DNA of 64,000 nt, taken from contig JBAZPT010000002.1 in NCBI GenBank assembly GCA_041645535.1, positions 248,001 to 312,000 on the forward strand. Reading direction: 5' to 3'. The position numbers and the translations under genes are program-made. This DNA is from JBAZPT01 sp041645535 (lineage in GTDB: Bacteria; Patescibacteriota; Minisyncoccia; Moranbacterales; UBA2206). This document shows, piece after piece, positions 32,326 to 41,467 of this stretch. Position 1 is the first letter of the stretch. Every line of letters starts with the position of its first letter. Under the pieces are notes generated by a model. That model was not told the DNA's origin, did not search any database, and was given only the letters and a program-made list of their open reading frames with translations.

Positions 32326-33410
32326 AAAATTATATAATTCTGTCCTCCAATATTTTTCACCCAGCCTTTTATTTCCATCATCGCGAGCGTGGAGGAAACG
32401 GACACTGCTCCCAGTTTAGACAGTTTGGAAATATTGTCAATGTGAAGAGGTTCGTTCGATAAATATTTTAATAAAATTTCTTCTTCCCTATTCTCGGGAA
32501 TTTTAGGAAGCGCGGGCATTTTTTCCCGGCCTTCGCCTAAATTCAACTCTTCCAAAATATCTTTGACGCCGGTAACGATTTTTGCGCCCTGGCGCAGAAG
32601 ATTATTGGTGCCGGCCGATTGCGCGGAAAAAATTGAGCCAGGAACGGAAAAAACTTCGCGGTCATATTCCAGCGCGCAGTTGGCGGTGATGAGCGTTCCG
32701 CTTTCAACTCCGGCTTCGACGACTAGTGTTCCTAGAGACAGTCCGGCGATGATGCGGTTGCGCGCCGGAAAATTGCCGGGGATTCCGGCTGGCGTTTCGA
32801 TTGGATAGTCCGAAATCAGCGCGCCATTCTCCATAATCTCGCGCGCCAGATTAAAATTCACGCGCGGATAAATATTGGCGTCGTCCAGACTGCCGCCCAA
32901 AACGGCAATGGTTTTTCCGCCGCCATCGAGCGCGCCGCGGTGGGCGATAGCGTCAATGCCGATAGCCATCCCGCTTACAATTGTTATACCGGCTTGCGCC
33001 AAATCCCGCGCGAACGAAGTAGTGGCTTGCGCGCCGTAAGAAGTGTATTTTCGCGATCCCACAATCGAAATCATAGTCAAGCTGTTGAGATCGAGATCCT
33101 TATCATTGGACTTTATATATATAATGTAAGGCGGGTTGGCGGATTCTTTGAGCAATCGTGGATATTCCGGACTTTTGAGCGTTATCATCCGCACATTTTC
33201 CTTTTGCATTTTTTCCCACTCGGCGTCCGGATCAACGGTTTTCCTGTGCTCGCAAATTTTCTCCGCTATTTTTTCACCAATACCGCTTTTAAGCAGCGCG
33301 TCAAAATCGGCTTGCCAAATATTTTCCGGTTCGCCGAAATAGGAAACCAAAGCGCGCATTTTTTGCGAACCCAGTCCATTAATTTTATTGAGAGCGTTCA
33401 GAAATTTCAT
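32322..33410 (-). CDS. dprA: DNA processing protein DprA/Smf
   Basis: 362 aa from ATG 33410. DprA protects incoming single-stranded DNA and loads RecA during transformation. An N-terminal helix-hairpin-helix-like region (NALNKINGLGSQKMRALVSYFG) is followed by the Rossmann core with GSRKYTSYG, SGMAIGIDAIAHRGAL, FPARNRIIAGLS and SGTLITA, and a C-terminal winged helix (EPLHIDNISKLSKLGAVSVSSTLAMMEIKG). Together with comFC and the type IV pilus in this window it indicates natural competence. No Shine-Dalgarno site; the TTG further upstream is a less likely start. Confidence 0.95.
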   Translation of the reverse strand: MKFLNALNKINGLGSQKMRALVSYFGEPENIWQADFDALLKSGIGEKIAEKICEHRKTVDPDAEWEKMQKENVRMITLKSPEYPRLLKESANPPYIIYIKSNDKDLDLNSLTMISIVGSRKYTSYGAQATTSFARDLAQAGITIVSGMAIGIDAIAHRGALDGGGKTIAVLGGSLDDANIYPRVNFNLAREIMENGALISDYPIETPAGIPGNFPARNRIIAGLSLGTLVVEAGVESGTLITANCALEYDREVFSVPGSIFSAQSAGTNNLLRQGAKIVTGVKDILEELNLGEGREKMPALPKIPENREEEILLKYLSNEPLHIDNISKLSKLGAVSVSSTLAMMEIKGWVKNIGGQNYIIL

Positions 33411-33446
33411 AGCACTTTCTAAATATAGCAATATTTTTGGCGCTTG

Positions 33447-33558
33447 ACCCCGTTAGAAGTTCGTCGCTAGATTTTTCTTTTCGGATACATGTGAGCGAAG
33501 CGGCTTCGCCTTAATATTTTTAATATTAGCAAATATTCCCCAAAACTTCTAATGGGGT
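33447..33558. repeat. Long inverted repeat, CCCCGTTA type
   Basis: Arms ACCCCGTTAGAAGTT (33447-33461) and AACTTCTAATGGGGT (33544-33558), one wobble pair. The interior holds GCGAAG/CTTCGC and CTTCGCCTTAAT, shared with the element at 50098-50208. It lies between the divergent dprA and 33893 genes. Confidence 0.7.
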
Positions 33559-33656
33559 TGACAAAAACTTCATTATTTGCTACTTTATGCTATTGGTTTT
33601 CACGGTCTCGCTCGTAAGTTCGAATGCAAGCCTCCTCCTTGGTTTGCAGGAGAGTA

Positions 33657-33759
33657 ACCCCATTAGAAAAATGACAAGGTAGACTAAGGGATATTAAATG
33701 TTTTGTAAGCAAATAACATTAATATTCCAGAATACACATTCTCATTTTTCTAACGGGGT
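33657..33759. repeat. Long inverted repeat upstream of the 731-aa gene
   Basis: 18-bp arms ACCCCATTAGAAAAATGA (33657-33674) and TCATTTTTCTAACGGGGT (33742-33759), with one mismatch. The interior is AT-rich. Its arms are a variant of the neighbouring element. The gap 33411-33892 holds these two elements and a leader with CGCGGGA-containing hairpins around 33789-33820. Confidence 0.7.
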
Positions 33760-33892
33760 GAAGTACAACCCAAAGTGATAATTCACCGCGGGATGCCACT
33801 CACGCGCGGGACTGTGAAAGGCAAGGGAAAGTTTTTTGAAAACATAACAAAAAAGTCGAATTAAAATTTGAGGCACTAAAAAGGAGGCAGTT

Positions 33893-36088
33893 ATGGAAGA
33901 AAGATTTGCTATGTTGTTGAGATGGTGGGAGCTTTTCAGACTCTCGGAAAGGGCAGCTGTTTTTTCGATGGAGTATAACTATGGAAACACTCCTGGTTCG
34001 AAAATGCTGCGAGAGGATATTGTCGACGCCTTAGTTTTTTGGAAGTTTATCATAGAGAAGGCGATGACGGCATTAACGACAAATGAACGGCCCGAATTCC
34101 TACAGTCTTTTTTTGAAGACAAAAATCCGTTTATCAAAGTCGTGGCAATTGTTGAGTGTTTTCCCACAAAAGTATGGAGAAAAATACTCTGGGGCTACAA
34201 CATCGATTTTTCAAGCTGTGAGTCTTTTCTGCGCAGACTTACTGCAAATCAGCTCTCTTCAATCCAGGAAAACTATCTGGACCTTTTTTCCAGAAACGAG
34301 GTGCCTCGCGTATTCACAAAATTTGACAAAAGGTTCAGAGGCATAACGGCGGAAAAATTGTTAGCAGAGGCTAAATATGACGACGATGAAAAGAGATATG
34401 CCAGCAAGGGAGCAATGTCTTACAATTTACTCAATCTCGATTTTGGTTTCAACGCTTTCCCCAGGGGAGTTGCGAATGATACAAAAAAAATCGAGATTAG
34501 CCCTCTGCAATTCCTTTCAGTGAAAAACCATGCGGATGACTTCGTTGTTAATATGGAAGATGGAAAATACTGGGGGCTGTACCGATCTGTGCGGAGTAAT
34601 TATGTCTGGAAGCCAAAAAAGCTAGTACAATTAAGCACGCACATCTGTCCCGGCTTCTGGTATACGCTTCTGATGCAGTTTCTCTTCTGGGTTGTCTCGC
34701 CCGTACTGGCTATTGCGATGGCATCGGTTATCGCAAGCGGACACTCGCATTCTATTCCGAATGCCCTGTTTATAGGTATGGCGATTCCGGGAATGTTCAC
34801 TCCTGTTTGGCTGGCGCTTGCCACGGCGAAGTATTCGTTCAATAAAATCTTGACTGAAAATGTCAAGAAAAAATGGAACGACTTTGGAGAAAGGCATGAA
34901 GAGGCGCTTACTTTAATCGGTGTAATAGCAGGAGGTTTAGTTGTATCTGCGGCAGCTATTGCAGCAGTAATTGGGACTTACCTTGTTGCCAAACCACTCG
35001 GTATATTCTGGGCAAGCGTGACTGTTGTTTTGGTTTTTACCGGTCTCTTTTTGATACTGAACAAAAAAAACAACAGATTCTACTTTTGGGCTCACCCCGA
35101 AGTGGCAATGATTCTCAAAATAGCGCTCCCGACATTTGCCGGGGGACTGCTAATCAGAATTACCTATCCGTACTATCAGGTGATTGCGAAAATCGCGCTT
35201 TGGGTCTGGGGGATTTTGGAAAGTTTTGCCAGTATGGTGATTTCAATAATTTCCATGTTAGGCATGGTTTCCCTCGTATTCATTTTCCCATTTGTCTTTT
35301 TCGCTCTGATGGCATTTCTTTCGAAAAATTTGACCGAAGAGCAAATGGAAAAATTCTGCATAGCGCTTGAAAAAGCAATGCCTTTCGGCGTCGGGTTTAC
35401 ATTTGTTGCCTCATTGGCAGTGTTTGTGGCTAATGTAAATGAAGCGGTTCCTTCTCCGATAATAATAATCGGGATGCTGATGTTTCTGGCAACGGGGATT
35501 CTTTTGGCGATATTTTCATCGCAGGCTTTTAACAAGTATGATCCGAGGTTCATTTCTAATGCCGATGTGTTGAACGAAGCCTGCGGAGATGAGTTCAGGA
35601 GAAAAAGAATAAAGGCCAAATGGGTGCTAAAAAACAAATGGCTTCAATCGCTTAGCAAGGAAGAGCGAGAACTGAAAATCATAAAGCTCGTTGCCGCATT
35701 CGGGGAAATTTTCGGAATTTTAGAAAGAGAAATAGCGTATCTCGAGTTTATTCCGATTATGACGGCAAGTGCTCTTGATGACATAGCCGCGAATGTTTAT
35801 GACATACGCCCTTTTAACAAGGGAAGGATGAAGATCGTAAGGCTCATGATTGCCAGTCACTCGCTTAGTGAAGCAATATTTCTTTACCAGCAAAAACAGC
35901 AAAGAAGGGAGCGCGGATGGAAAAGAACGAAAAAAATCTTTATGATCATCTTCTTTCCAGCAGTTCTTTTGTATTGGGCGCTGAAAAAGCTTTTGGAATA
36001 CTCCAAAACTTTATTCAAACTCTGGAAGCTTTTCAATAAGCTGTGTCCATATGTAACGCAGACGAGAACCTTGAAAATAGGTAGCTAA
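33893..36088 (+). CDS. Large membrane protein, unknown
   Basis: 731 aa. The N-terminal 250 residues are soluble with acidic patches. The middle (about 265-545) has roughly eight to nine hydrophobic segments in pairs (for example MQFLFWVVSPVLAIAMASVIA, TLIGVIAGGLVVSAAAIAAVIG, SMLGMVSLVFIFPFVFFALM). A helical soluble region (550-680) is followed by one more membrane segment (IFMIIFFPAVLLYWALKKLL) and a short basic tail. I do not recognise the family. A perfect Shine-Dalgarno (AAAGGAGG) decides the start, and a terminator follows; the gene stands alone, in the style of the other accessory genes here. Confidence 0.75.
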   Translation: MEERFAMLLRWWELFRLSERAAVFSMEYNYGNTPGSKMLREDIVDALVFWKFIIEKAMTALTTNERPEFLQSFFEDKNPFIKVVAIVECFPTKVWRKILWGYNIDFSSCESFLRRLTANQLSSIQENYLDLFSRNEVPRVFTKFDKRFRGITAEKLLAEAKYDDDEKRYASKGAMSYNLLNLDFGFNAFPRGVANDTKKIEISPLQFLSVKNHADDFVVNMEDGKYWGLYRSVRSNYVWKPKKLVQLSTHICPGFWYTLLMQFLFWVVSPVLAIAMASVIASGHSHSIPNALFIGMAIPGMFTPVWLALATAKYSFNKILTENVKKKWNDFGERHEEALTLIGVIAGGLVVSAAAIAAVIGTYLVAKPLGIFWASVTVVLVFTGLFLILNKKNNRFYFWAHPEVAMILKIALPTFAGGLLIRITYPYYQVIAKIALWVWGILESFASMVISIISMLGMVSLVFIFPFVFFALMAFLSKNLTEEQMEKFCIALEKAMPFGVGFTFVASLAVFVANVNEAVPSPIIIIGMLMFLATGILLAIFSSQAFNKYDPRFISNADVLNEACGDEFRRKRIKAKWVLKNKWLQSLSKEERELKIIKLVAAFGEIFGILEREIAYLEFIPIMTASALDDIAANVYDIRPFNKGRMKIVRLMIASHSLSEAIFLYQQKQQRRERGWKRTKKIFMIIFFPAVLLYWALKKLLEYSKTLFKLWKLFNKLCPYVTQTRTLKIGS

Positions 36089-36117
36089 ACAACATCAAGG
36101 TTTATAATACAATTCTT

Positions 36118-36153
36118 AGGAGGCAGGTCAATGACCCGCCTCTTATTTTTTTC
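36118..36153 (+). terminator. Rho-independent terminator after the 731-aa gene
   Basis: GAGGC and GGTC pair with GACC and GCCTC around AAT, each side with one bulged base, then TTATTTTTTT. Confidence 0.85.
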
Positions 36154-36171
36154 AAAAAATATTTACGGCTA

Positions 36172-36200
36172 TTGACAAGGGGTTACTTTTTTGCAATAAC
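36172..36200 (+). promoter_or_regulatory. Promoter of the small secreted protein gene
   Basis: -35 TTGACA (36172-36177), 17-bp spacer, weak -10 AATAAC (36195-36200). The leader has a hairpin CTCACG/CGTGAG (36239-36256) with loop CGGGAT. Confidence 0.5.
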
Positions 36201-36290
36201 TAGATTATTGCGCAGAAAATATGTTTAGTTATCGCAATCTCACGCGGGATCGTGAGAAGTAAAGAATTATAAGAAAAGGGAGAGATGAAG

Positions 36291-36566
36291 ATGAAAAAAG
36301 CAGGCAGATGCATTTTTTTGTTCTTTACAATCTTAATTTTATACGACAGTTGTTATGCGGAGGAGAAACAAGGGGGTATTTCTTCGGCGTATGCAAGTAA
36401 CAGCAAGGAAACTTCCATTACAACCGTGTGCCATGTTGAATACCAAAGCAGACTGACTGGACTCAAAATGGAAACAAAGCCGATGAGTTCTGCTCTCGCT
36501 CAGCGTCATAAGGAGGATTTAATCCGTGACGGATCGGCTACAAATGCTGATGTGGTATGTAAATAA
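36291..36566 (+). CDS. Small secreted protein, unknown
   Basis: 91 aa. A signal peptide is clear: MKKAGR, then CIFLFFTILILYDSCYA with a probable cleavage after YA. The mature part is about 65 residues with two Cys (CHVEY and the last-but-one residue), which could form a disulfide. No family was recognised. The AAGGGAG at 36276-36282 is 8 bases from ATG 36291 but only 2 from ATG 36285, so the internal Met is preferred. A terminator follows directly. Confidence 0.6.
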   Translation: MKKAGRCIFLFFTILILYDSCYAEEKQGGISSAYASNSKETSITTVCHVEYQSRLTGLKMETKPMSSALAQRHKEDLIRDGSATNADVVCK

Positions 36567-36569
36567 AAA

Positions 36570-36618
36570 AGGCGGGGAAAGGTCACTTAGCCAAGTGATC
36601 TGACCTGCCTTATTTTTT
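36570..36618 (+). terminator. Terminator after the small secreted protein gene
   Basis: AGGC...AGGTCA pairs with TGACCT...GCCT around CTTAGCCAAG, followed by TATTTTTTC. Confidence 0.7.
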
Positions 36619-36648
36619 CTAAGATAGTATTTTTACAAAAGTTTTTTG

Positions 36649-36677
36649 ATCCTCCTTCGCTAAAGCTACGGAAGGAT
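36649..36677. repeat. Intergenic palindromic element
   Basis: An imperfect hairpin with ATCC...GGAT arms and core TTCGCTAAAGCTACGG, close to the core inserted in topA at 30256. It lies just past the pth stop codon (minus strand) and has no T-run on that side. Confidence 0.5.
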
Positions 36678-36690
36678 TTCGCTCGACTTA

Positions 36691-37236
36691 TTATTTTATT
36701 ATAAGTTGCTCAATTTCATCTAAAACATCATTTTCGATGTTTTTTATTTTTTCCATTTCTTCTTCCGTAAATTTATCTAGCACATAATCATGGGCGCCTA
36801 GTTCGCATTTTTTCGTAGAGGATTCTATGGAAGCCTCTGTTCCGATGCCGACGCGAATCCGTTTGAATTTTTGCGTACCGAGTTTTTCGATGATATTCTC
36901 GACGCCATGATGGCCGGCGGAAGAGGAATCAGTGGCGATTTTGTATTTGCCAACGGCAATGTCCAGATCGTCATGGATGACAATAATGTCATCTGGCGCC
37001 AGTTTATAAAAAGTTAAAATACCTTGCACGGCTTCGCCGGAAAGGTTCATAAAAGTTTGTGGCTTCACTAGCAACATATCAGTCCCCTTGGAAATTTCCG
37101 CGTTGAATTTTTTGTTAAATTCCCACGGCGAAAAATTCCAATCATTTTTGATTTTTTCCACAATCTCAAAGCCGATGTTATGTCGAGTATATTCATATTC
37201 TTTTCCCGGATTGCCGAGACCGAAAATAATTTTCAT
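36691..37236 (-). CDS. pth: Peptidyl-tRNA hydrolase
   Basis: 181 aa from ATG 37236. It releases peptides from drop-off peptidyl-tRNA. Visible: FGLGNPGKEYEYTRHNIGF (the catalytic His is in TRHN), KPQTFMNLSG, HDDLDIAVGKYK and GHHGVENI. The start is 4 bases after the LCP gene stop, so the two share a transcript. The C-terminus is Glu/Ile-rich and slightly shorter than in E. coli. Confidence 0.96.
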   Translation of the reverse strand: MKIIFGLGNPGKEYEYTRHNIGFEIVEKIKNDWNFSPWEFNKKFNAEISKGTDMLLVKPQTFMNLSGEAVQGILTFYKLAPDDIIVIHDDLDIAVGKYKIATDSSSAGHHGVENIIEKLGTQKFKRIRVGIGTEASIESSTKKCELGAHDYVLDKFTEEEMEKIKNIENDVLDEIEQLIIK

Positions 37237-37240
37237 ATAA

Positions 37241-38722
37241 CTAATTTTTATTAAAATCTTGTGACTCTTGATCATCGCGTGCTTTATTTAAATCCTCCAG
37301 CGTTCCTTCTTCCATATTATACCTTTCCTCCAAATCTTTTCCAATCACCAAAATCATATCCGTTTTTTGGCTGCCGGCTAGTTTTTGGATATCAGCGCCA
37401 ATCAAATAGGAAACTGTCGCCGGCAATTTGGTAGCCAATTCGTCAAGCGTGAAAGGCCTGGCTCCATTGCCCAAGTCATAAACAATTGTTTTATCATAAA
37501 TAAATTTTCCCGCGCTGGCCACCGCCACATTTTTATAATCCAAATTAACGCTCAAAAGTTTTTTGATGGCAGTGAGAATTTTAGCGTTCCCGCTGCCGTT
37601 TATAAGAACTATGCTCGCGTTTTCTTTTTCAATTTCGGCGCGCCGTCTTTTAAGAATATTCAAATCAAAAACATTCTGGGCCAATTCCTGGATTTCACTT
37701 AAATTTCCCACGCGCGGCACCAGCGCGGAAAAATTATTAATATGGACGATTTTCAAAAGACTATCTTTGTTCCAGGCGTCCAAAACGACATTGTTGATAT
37801 TCTGCGTGTCCATTTTTTGGGCGAGTTTCAAAAAGCTCACAATTTCGGCGGGCGCGGCATTGGTGACGATGTTATTGCCCAGCGCGTCAAGAAGATTGTT
37901 GACTTCGATAGGATTCAAAAAAGTTCCAGCGGAAAAAATTTTGTTTTTGGCGGATTGCAAAACCTGCTGCTGCCTTTTGGCGCGACCGAAATCGCCTTCA
38001 GGATCGTTGTGGCGCTCGCGGGCATATTTAAGAGCTGTCGCCCCATCCAGATGATGGAAGCCTTTTTCCAGTCTGAAAGGCGCGTAGCTGTAGTTCGGTC
38101 CCGGATAGCTTGGGTCATAGATGTCCCGTTCATTTACAATATTGATTCCGCCGAGGGTGTTGATGATTTTTTCAAATCCGCCGAAATTCAAAATCGCGTA
38201 ATAATTTATTTTCTGCGCGGTTAATTCTTCAACCGTCTTCACGATCAAATTCACTCCGGAGGCGGGGTCATTTTTCATGTCGCCCAAGCCAATTTGATAG
38301 ATTGTGTTAATCTTTGCTCGAGAAGTGGAATCCGCAATATCAACATACATATCCCGGGGGATGGAATAAAGCGCCACCTGGTTTGTCCGGGTGTTGAGGC
38401 TCACTATCATTATCGTATCAGTGAGGTTTTGCCCAGGATGTCCCTTGCCGCCGATGCCGAGCAGTAAAATATTAATCCGGCCGTCCGCGTATCCTTTTAA
38501 ATCAACTGATGTTGCCGCAGTGAGGGACTGCGCGGTTCGTAAAAATGAGGGCGTGTCTGTGTTTTCAATATTTATTTTTTTCCCGACGGAATAAATTTTG
38601 TAAGTTAAAAATGATCCATAAGCCGCGCCGACAATAATTAAAAATGAAAACAACCAAAATGCTTTTTTGGCAAAAGAAGACTTTGCAGGCTTGTTTAGAT
38701 ATGGGTAAGAAATTTCATCCAC
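37241..38722 (-). CDS. LytR-CpsA-Psr (LCP) family protein
   Basis: 493 aa. A cytoplasmic head and one membrane segment (about 22-45), then the LCP catalytic domain: GRINILLLGIGG, LTDTIMIVSL, YSIPRDMYVDI, LNFGGFEKIINTLGGI, ATALKYARERHNDPEGDFGRAKRQQ. LCP enzymes move polyprenyl-linked glycopolymers onto peptidoglycan. A C-terminal LytR_C domain follows (ASIVLINGSGNAKILTAIKKLL...DMILVIGKDLE). The arginines that bind the pyrophosphate lipid are present. Divergent from lepB. Confidence 0.93.
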   Translation of the reverse strand: MDEISYPYLNKPAKSSFAKKAFWLFSFLIIVGAAYGSFLTYKIYSVGKKINIENTDTPSFLRTAQSLTAATSVDLKGYADGRINILLLGIGGKGHPGQNLTDTIMIVSLNTRTNQVALYSIPRDMYVDIADSTSRAKINTIYQIGLGDMKNDPASGVNLIVKTVEELTAQKINYYAILNFGGFEKIINTLGGINIVNERDIYDPSYPGPNYSYAPFRLEKGFHHLDGATALKYARERHNDPEGDFGRAKRQQQVLQSAKNKIFSAGTFLNPIEVNNLLDALGNNIVTNAAPAEIVSFLKLAQKMDTQNINNVVLDAWNKDSLLKIVHINNFSALVPRVGNLSEIQELAQNVFDLNILKRRRAEIEKENASIVLINGSGNAKILTAIKKLLSVNLDYKNVAVASAGKFIYDKTIVYDLGNGARPFTLDELATKLPATVSYLIGADIQKLAGSQKTDMILVIGKDLEERYNMEEGTLEDLNKARDDQESQDFNKN

Positions 38723-38786
38723 TTCTATATATTACTACATTAGTAGCGATACTAAAAATATGGCTTGAGAAAGCCAGCTTCTGCCC

Positions 38787-38815
38787 TTGCCAAGGGACTA
38801 AAATCATGCTAAACT
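38787..38815 (+). promoter_or_regulatory. Promoter of lepB
   Basis: -35 TTGCCA (38787-38792), 17-bp spacer, extended -10 TGcTAAACT (38807-38815). The leader to ATG 38858 is about 36 bases. An open frame over this region (38644-38868) is not credible as a gene. Confidence 0.7.
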
Positions 38816-38857
38816 GGGAAAGTCAGAAGATTTTAAAGAGCATATCTAGGGCAAATT

Positions 38858-39484
38858 ATGGATTTTGAGCCAAAAAAGAAAGTTACTCCGGAAGAACAAT
38901 ATTACGGTATTGGCGGTTTCATACTGGAAATAATCAAAGTTTTTGTTTTAGCGCTGGTTATTATTCTGCCTGTTAGGGTTTTTTTGTTCCAGCCTTTTTT
39001 TGTGCAGGGCGCTTCCATGGAGCCTAATTTTGAAAACAATCAATATCTTATCATTAATGAATTTGGCTATAAACAAACCGCGGTGGATGTCAGTAAGCTT
39101 CATTTATTCACGGTTAATCCTTTCCGGGAGCTTACCAGGCAGGAAGTAGCGGTTTTCCGCTATCCGAAAAATCGCAGCCAATTTTTTATCAAAAGAATAA
39201 TCGGCCTCCCTGGCGAGCGGGTGCAGATCAAGGACGGAACGGTAACGATATTCAATCAGGAAAATCCGGACGGAATTGTTTTGGATGAAAGCGCTTATCT
39301 TTCTTCAGAAGTGAAAACTCAGGGCGAGGCGGTAACTGCGCTCAAAGATAATGAATATTTTGTGATGGGAGACAATCGCGGGGCGAGTTCCGATTCCCGC
39401 TCCTGGGGGCCAGTGAAGGAAGCGGACATTGTCGGCAAAGTATTACTAAGGGCGTGGCCTTTGGATCAATTGTCGATTTTTTAA
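38858..39484 (+). CDS. lepB: Signal peptidase I
   Basis: 208 aa. One N-terminal membrane segment (about 21-45), then the S26 boxes: catalytic Ser in VQGASMEPNF, catalytic Lys in FFIKRIIGLPGE, and box E MGDNRGASSDSR. It removes signal peptides from exported proteins, such as the small secreted protein and the thioredoxin-fold protein's neighbours. Length is typical of CPR enzymes. Confidence 0.96.
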   Translation: MDFEPKKKVTPEEQYYGIGGFILEIIKVFVLALVIILPVRVFLFQPFFVQGASMEPNFENNQYLIINEFGYKQTAVDVSKLHLFTVNPFRELTRQEVAVFRYPKNRSQFFIKRIIGLPGERVQIKDGTVTIFNQENPDGIVLDESAYLSSEVKTQGEAVTALKDNEYFVMGDNRGASSDSRSWGPVKEADIVGKVLLRAWPLDQLSIF

Positions 39485-39528
39485 TTTTAATAGGCGATGG
39501 CTATTCCAGCACCGAATAATAAATGGCA

Positions 39529-39687
39529 ACCCCAGCGAAAATTCCAATAAAGTTTCAGTGTGGTGTTTGAATTTGTGTGTGAACTCGCCTAACGGCTAAA
39601 TTTTAATATAATATATAGTTTCAATAGCGAATTTTCGCGGGGTGCTCATAATTGTAGCTACTCGCGAGGCGCTCGCAGACAATTATG
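39529..39687 (+). promoter_or_regulatory. Structured leader of hisS with start codon in a hairpin
   Basis: Outer arms ACCCCAGCGAAAATTC (39529-39544) and GAATTTTCGCGGGGT (39629-39643), one bulge. Inner hairpin CATAATTGT (39647-39655) with ACAATTATG (39679-39687); the final ATG is the hisS start. The arm sequence differs from that in front of uvrA but is self-complementary, so the pairing is kept while the sequence changes. Confidence 0.7.
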
Positions 39688-41103
39688 GCAAAGAAAAAAA
39701 ACAAACCAGTGCGTAAGGCTATGAAAAAAACGGCAAGACCTATTCGGACAAGGAAGGCGAGAGGCAAGGAAACTGGGAAAGCGATTATCGAACCGATTGT
39801 TTTGCAGCCGCCGCGGGGCATGAAAGATATTTTGCCGGACGAACAGCCGTATTGGGATCAGGTAAGACGAACAACAGAAAAGATGGCGCGCGAATACGGC
39901 TATTCGCGGATTGATATTCCGGCGGTTGAATTCACCAATCTTTTCGTGCGCGGCGTGGGAGAAGGCACGGACATTGTCCAAAAAGAAATGTATAGCTTTG
40001 TGACCCGGGGCGGAGACAAAGTGTCGTTGCGTCCCGAACTGACAGCCGGAATTTGCCGCGCCTATATCCAGCATGGAATGAGCGTCTGGCCGAAACCCAT
40101 CAAGCTTTTTTCTACCGGTCCGGCTTATCGCTATGACCGTCCGCAAGAGGGCAGATACCGCGAATTTTTTCAGGTGAACTATGATATTTTTGGTGAATCT
40201 GATCCGATTTTGGACGCGCAGGTAATTCAGGTGGCGCATCGAATTGTCCAAAGTCTGGGCATCAAGTCGGTGCAGATCCAGGTCAATTCAATCGGCTGTC
40301 CCGGTTGCCGCAAGGAGTATAAGGAACTGCTGGTGAATTATTTGGAATCGAAAAAACAAAAACTCTGCCAGGATTGCAAGAACCGCCTGGAGCGCAATCC
40401 CTTGCGAGTCTTGGATTGCAAGGAAGACAAATGCGCGCAAGTGGCGGCTACGGCTCCGCAATCCATCGATCATCTTTGCGACGAATGCCGGGTGCATTTC
40501 AAATATGTTTTGGAATATCTGGATGAGTTGGATCTCAATTATGTTATTAATCCGCAAATGGTGCGCGGACTGGATTATTATACGAAAACGGTTTTTGAAA
40601 TTTGGTCGGGTTCGGAAGAAGGCCGGAAAAATTCTTTGGGCGGCGGCGGCCGATATGACGGACTCATAAAAATGCTGGGAGGAGAAGCGACGCCAGCCAT
40701 TGGTTTCGGTTTTGGCGTAGAGCGGCTGATTTTGGAAATGAAACGGGTGCAGGCCAAGCCTTATCGCGCGCCTAGGGCGAAAGTCTTTTTAGCGCAACTG
40801 GGCGAACTAGCTAAGAAAAAAAGCCTCAAACTTTTTTCAGAACTGGAAAGGAATGGAATTCTTACGGCGGAAAGTTTCGGGCGCGGGAGCCTAAAGTCCC
40901 AATTGCGCGAGGCAGATAAGCAGGGTGTGGAGATAACTTTGATTCTGGGGCAGAAAGAAGCGCTCGACAAAACTGTAATAATTAAAAACATGGCGAGCGG
41001 AGTGCAGGAAATTGTGAGTGCGGACAAATTGATTGATCTGGTAAAAAGAAAACTCAAAGCCGATAATGTAGTCGTATATCACGAAAATAATAATCACACA
41101 TAA
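39685..41103 (+). CDS. hisS: Histidyl-tRNA synthetase
   Basis: 472 aa. Class II synthetase: motif 1 region around YGYSRIDIPAVEF, motif 2 FSTGPAYRYDRPQEGRYREFFQ, HisA signature GLDYYTKTVFE, motif 3 GFGFGVERL and a C-terminal anticodon domain. It carries an extra Lys/Arg-rich N-terminal extension of about 40 residues (KKKNKPVRKAMKKTARP) and a Cys-rich insertion (CPGCRKE, CQDCKN, CDECR) that may bind zinc. Followed 17 bases later by rpsU. Confidence 0.96.
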   Translation: MAKKKNKPVRKAMKKTARPIRTRKARGKETGKAIIEPIVLQPPRGMKDILPDEQPYWDQVRRTTEKMAREYGYSRIDIPAVEFTNLFVRGVGEGTDIVQKEMYSFVTRGGDKVSLRPELTAGICRAYIQHGMSVWPKPIKLFSTGPAYRYDRPQEGRYREFFQVNYDIFGESDPILDAQVIQVAHRIVQSLGIKSVQIQVNSIGCPGCRKEYKELLVNYLESKKQKLCQDCKNRLERNPLRVLDCKEDKCAQVAATAPQSIDHLCDECRVHFKYVLEYLDELDLNYVINPQMVRGLDYYTKTVFEIWSGSEEGRKNSLGGGGRYDGLIKMLGGEATPAIGFGFGVERLILEMKRVQAKPYRAPRAKVFLAQLGELAKKKSLKLFSELERNGILTAESFGRGSLKSQLREADKQGVEITLILGQKEALDKTVIIKNMASGVQEIVSADKLIDLVKRKLKADNVVVYHENNNHT

Positions 41104-41119
41104 CAGAAAGGGGGTCTTT

Positions 41120-41380
41120 ATGATTGAAGTAAAAAAGAAGGATAGAGAAACTAGCGAAAGCCTGATCAGGCGTTTTAGCCGCCGGATTCAACAGAGCGGT
41201 GTTTTGGCGCAGGCCAGGAAAACCAGATTCCGCCAGGACGAAAAAAGCAAACGGGAAATCCGGGAAGGCGCGATGTATAAAGTGAAAGTGAAAAAAGTTG
41301 TGGACCGGCTCAAAAAAATGGGCAAGTTCGATGAAGGAACTTTCAGGAATGTGAAGAAAAAATTAATTCCTAAAGAATAA
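41120..41380 (+). CDS. rpsU: 30S ribosomal protein bS21
   Basis: 86 aa. It has the bS21 pattern ETSESLIRRFSRRIQQSGVL and a basic helical C-terminus, longer than E. coli bS21 (71 aa). bS21 sits near the anti-Shine-Dalgarno end of 16S rRNA. Unlike most core genes here it has a clear ribosome site (AAAGGGGG before ATG), interesting given its position on the ribosome. Confidence 0.9.
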   Translation: MIEVKKKDRETSESLIRRFSRRIQQSGVLAQARKTRFRQDEKSKREIREGAMYKVKVKKVVDRLKKMGKFDEGTFRNVKKKLIPKE

Positions 41381-41467
41381 TTTACGAACATACTAATCAA
41401 GCTAAATTACAAATGTGCGTTATTCATAATTTCGCTAAGTTCGTAAGTTAGTAATGGTAATAATGTT

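Noticed and set aside
33780..33890. Riboswitch in the leaders of the 731-aa and 91-aa genes
   Set aside because: Hairpins with CGCGGGA occur in both leaders (also 36239-36256), but I could not match any known riboswitch core; left as an unclassified leader.
38644..38868. Open frame upstream of lepB
   Set aside because: It overlaps the lepB promoter and the start of the divergent LCP gene and has no ribosome site.
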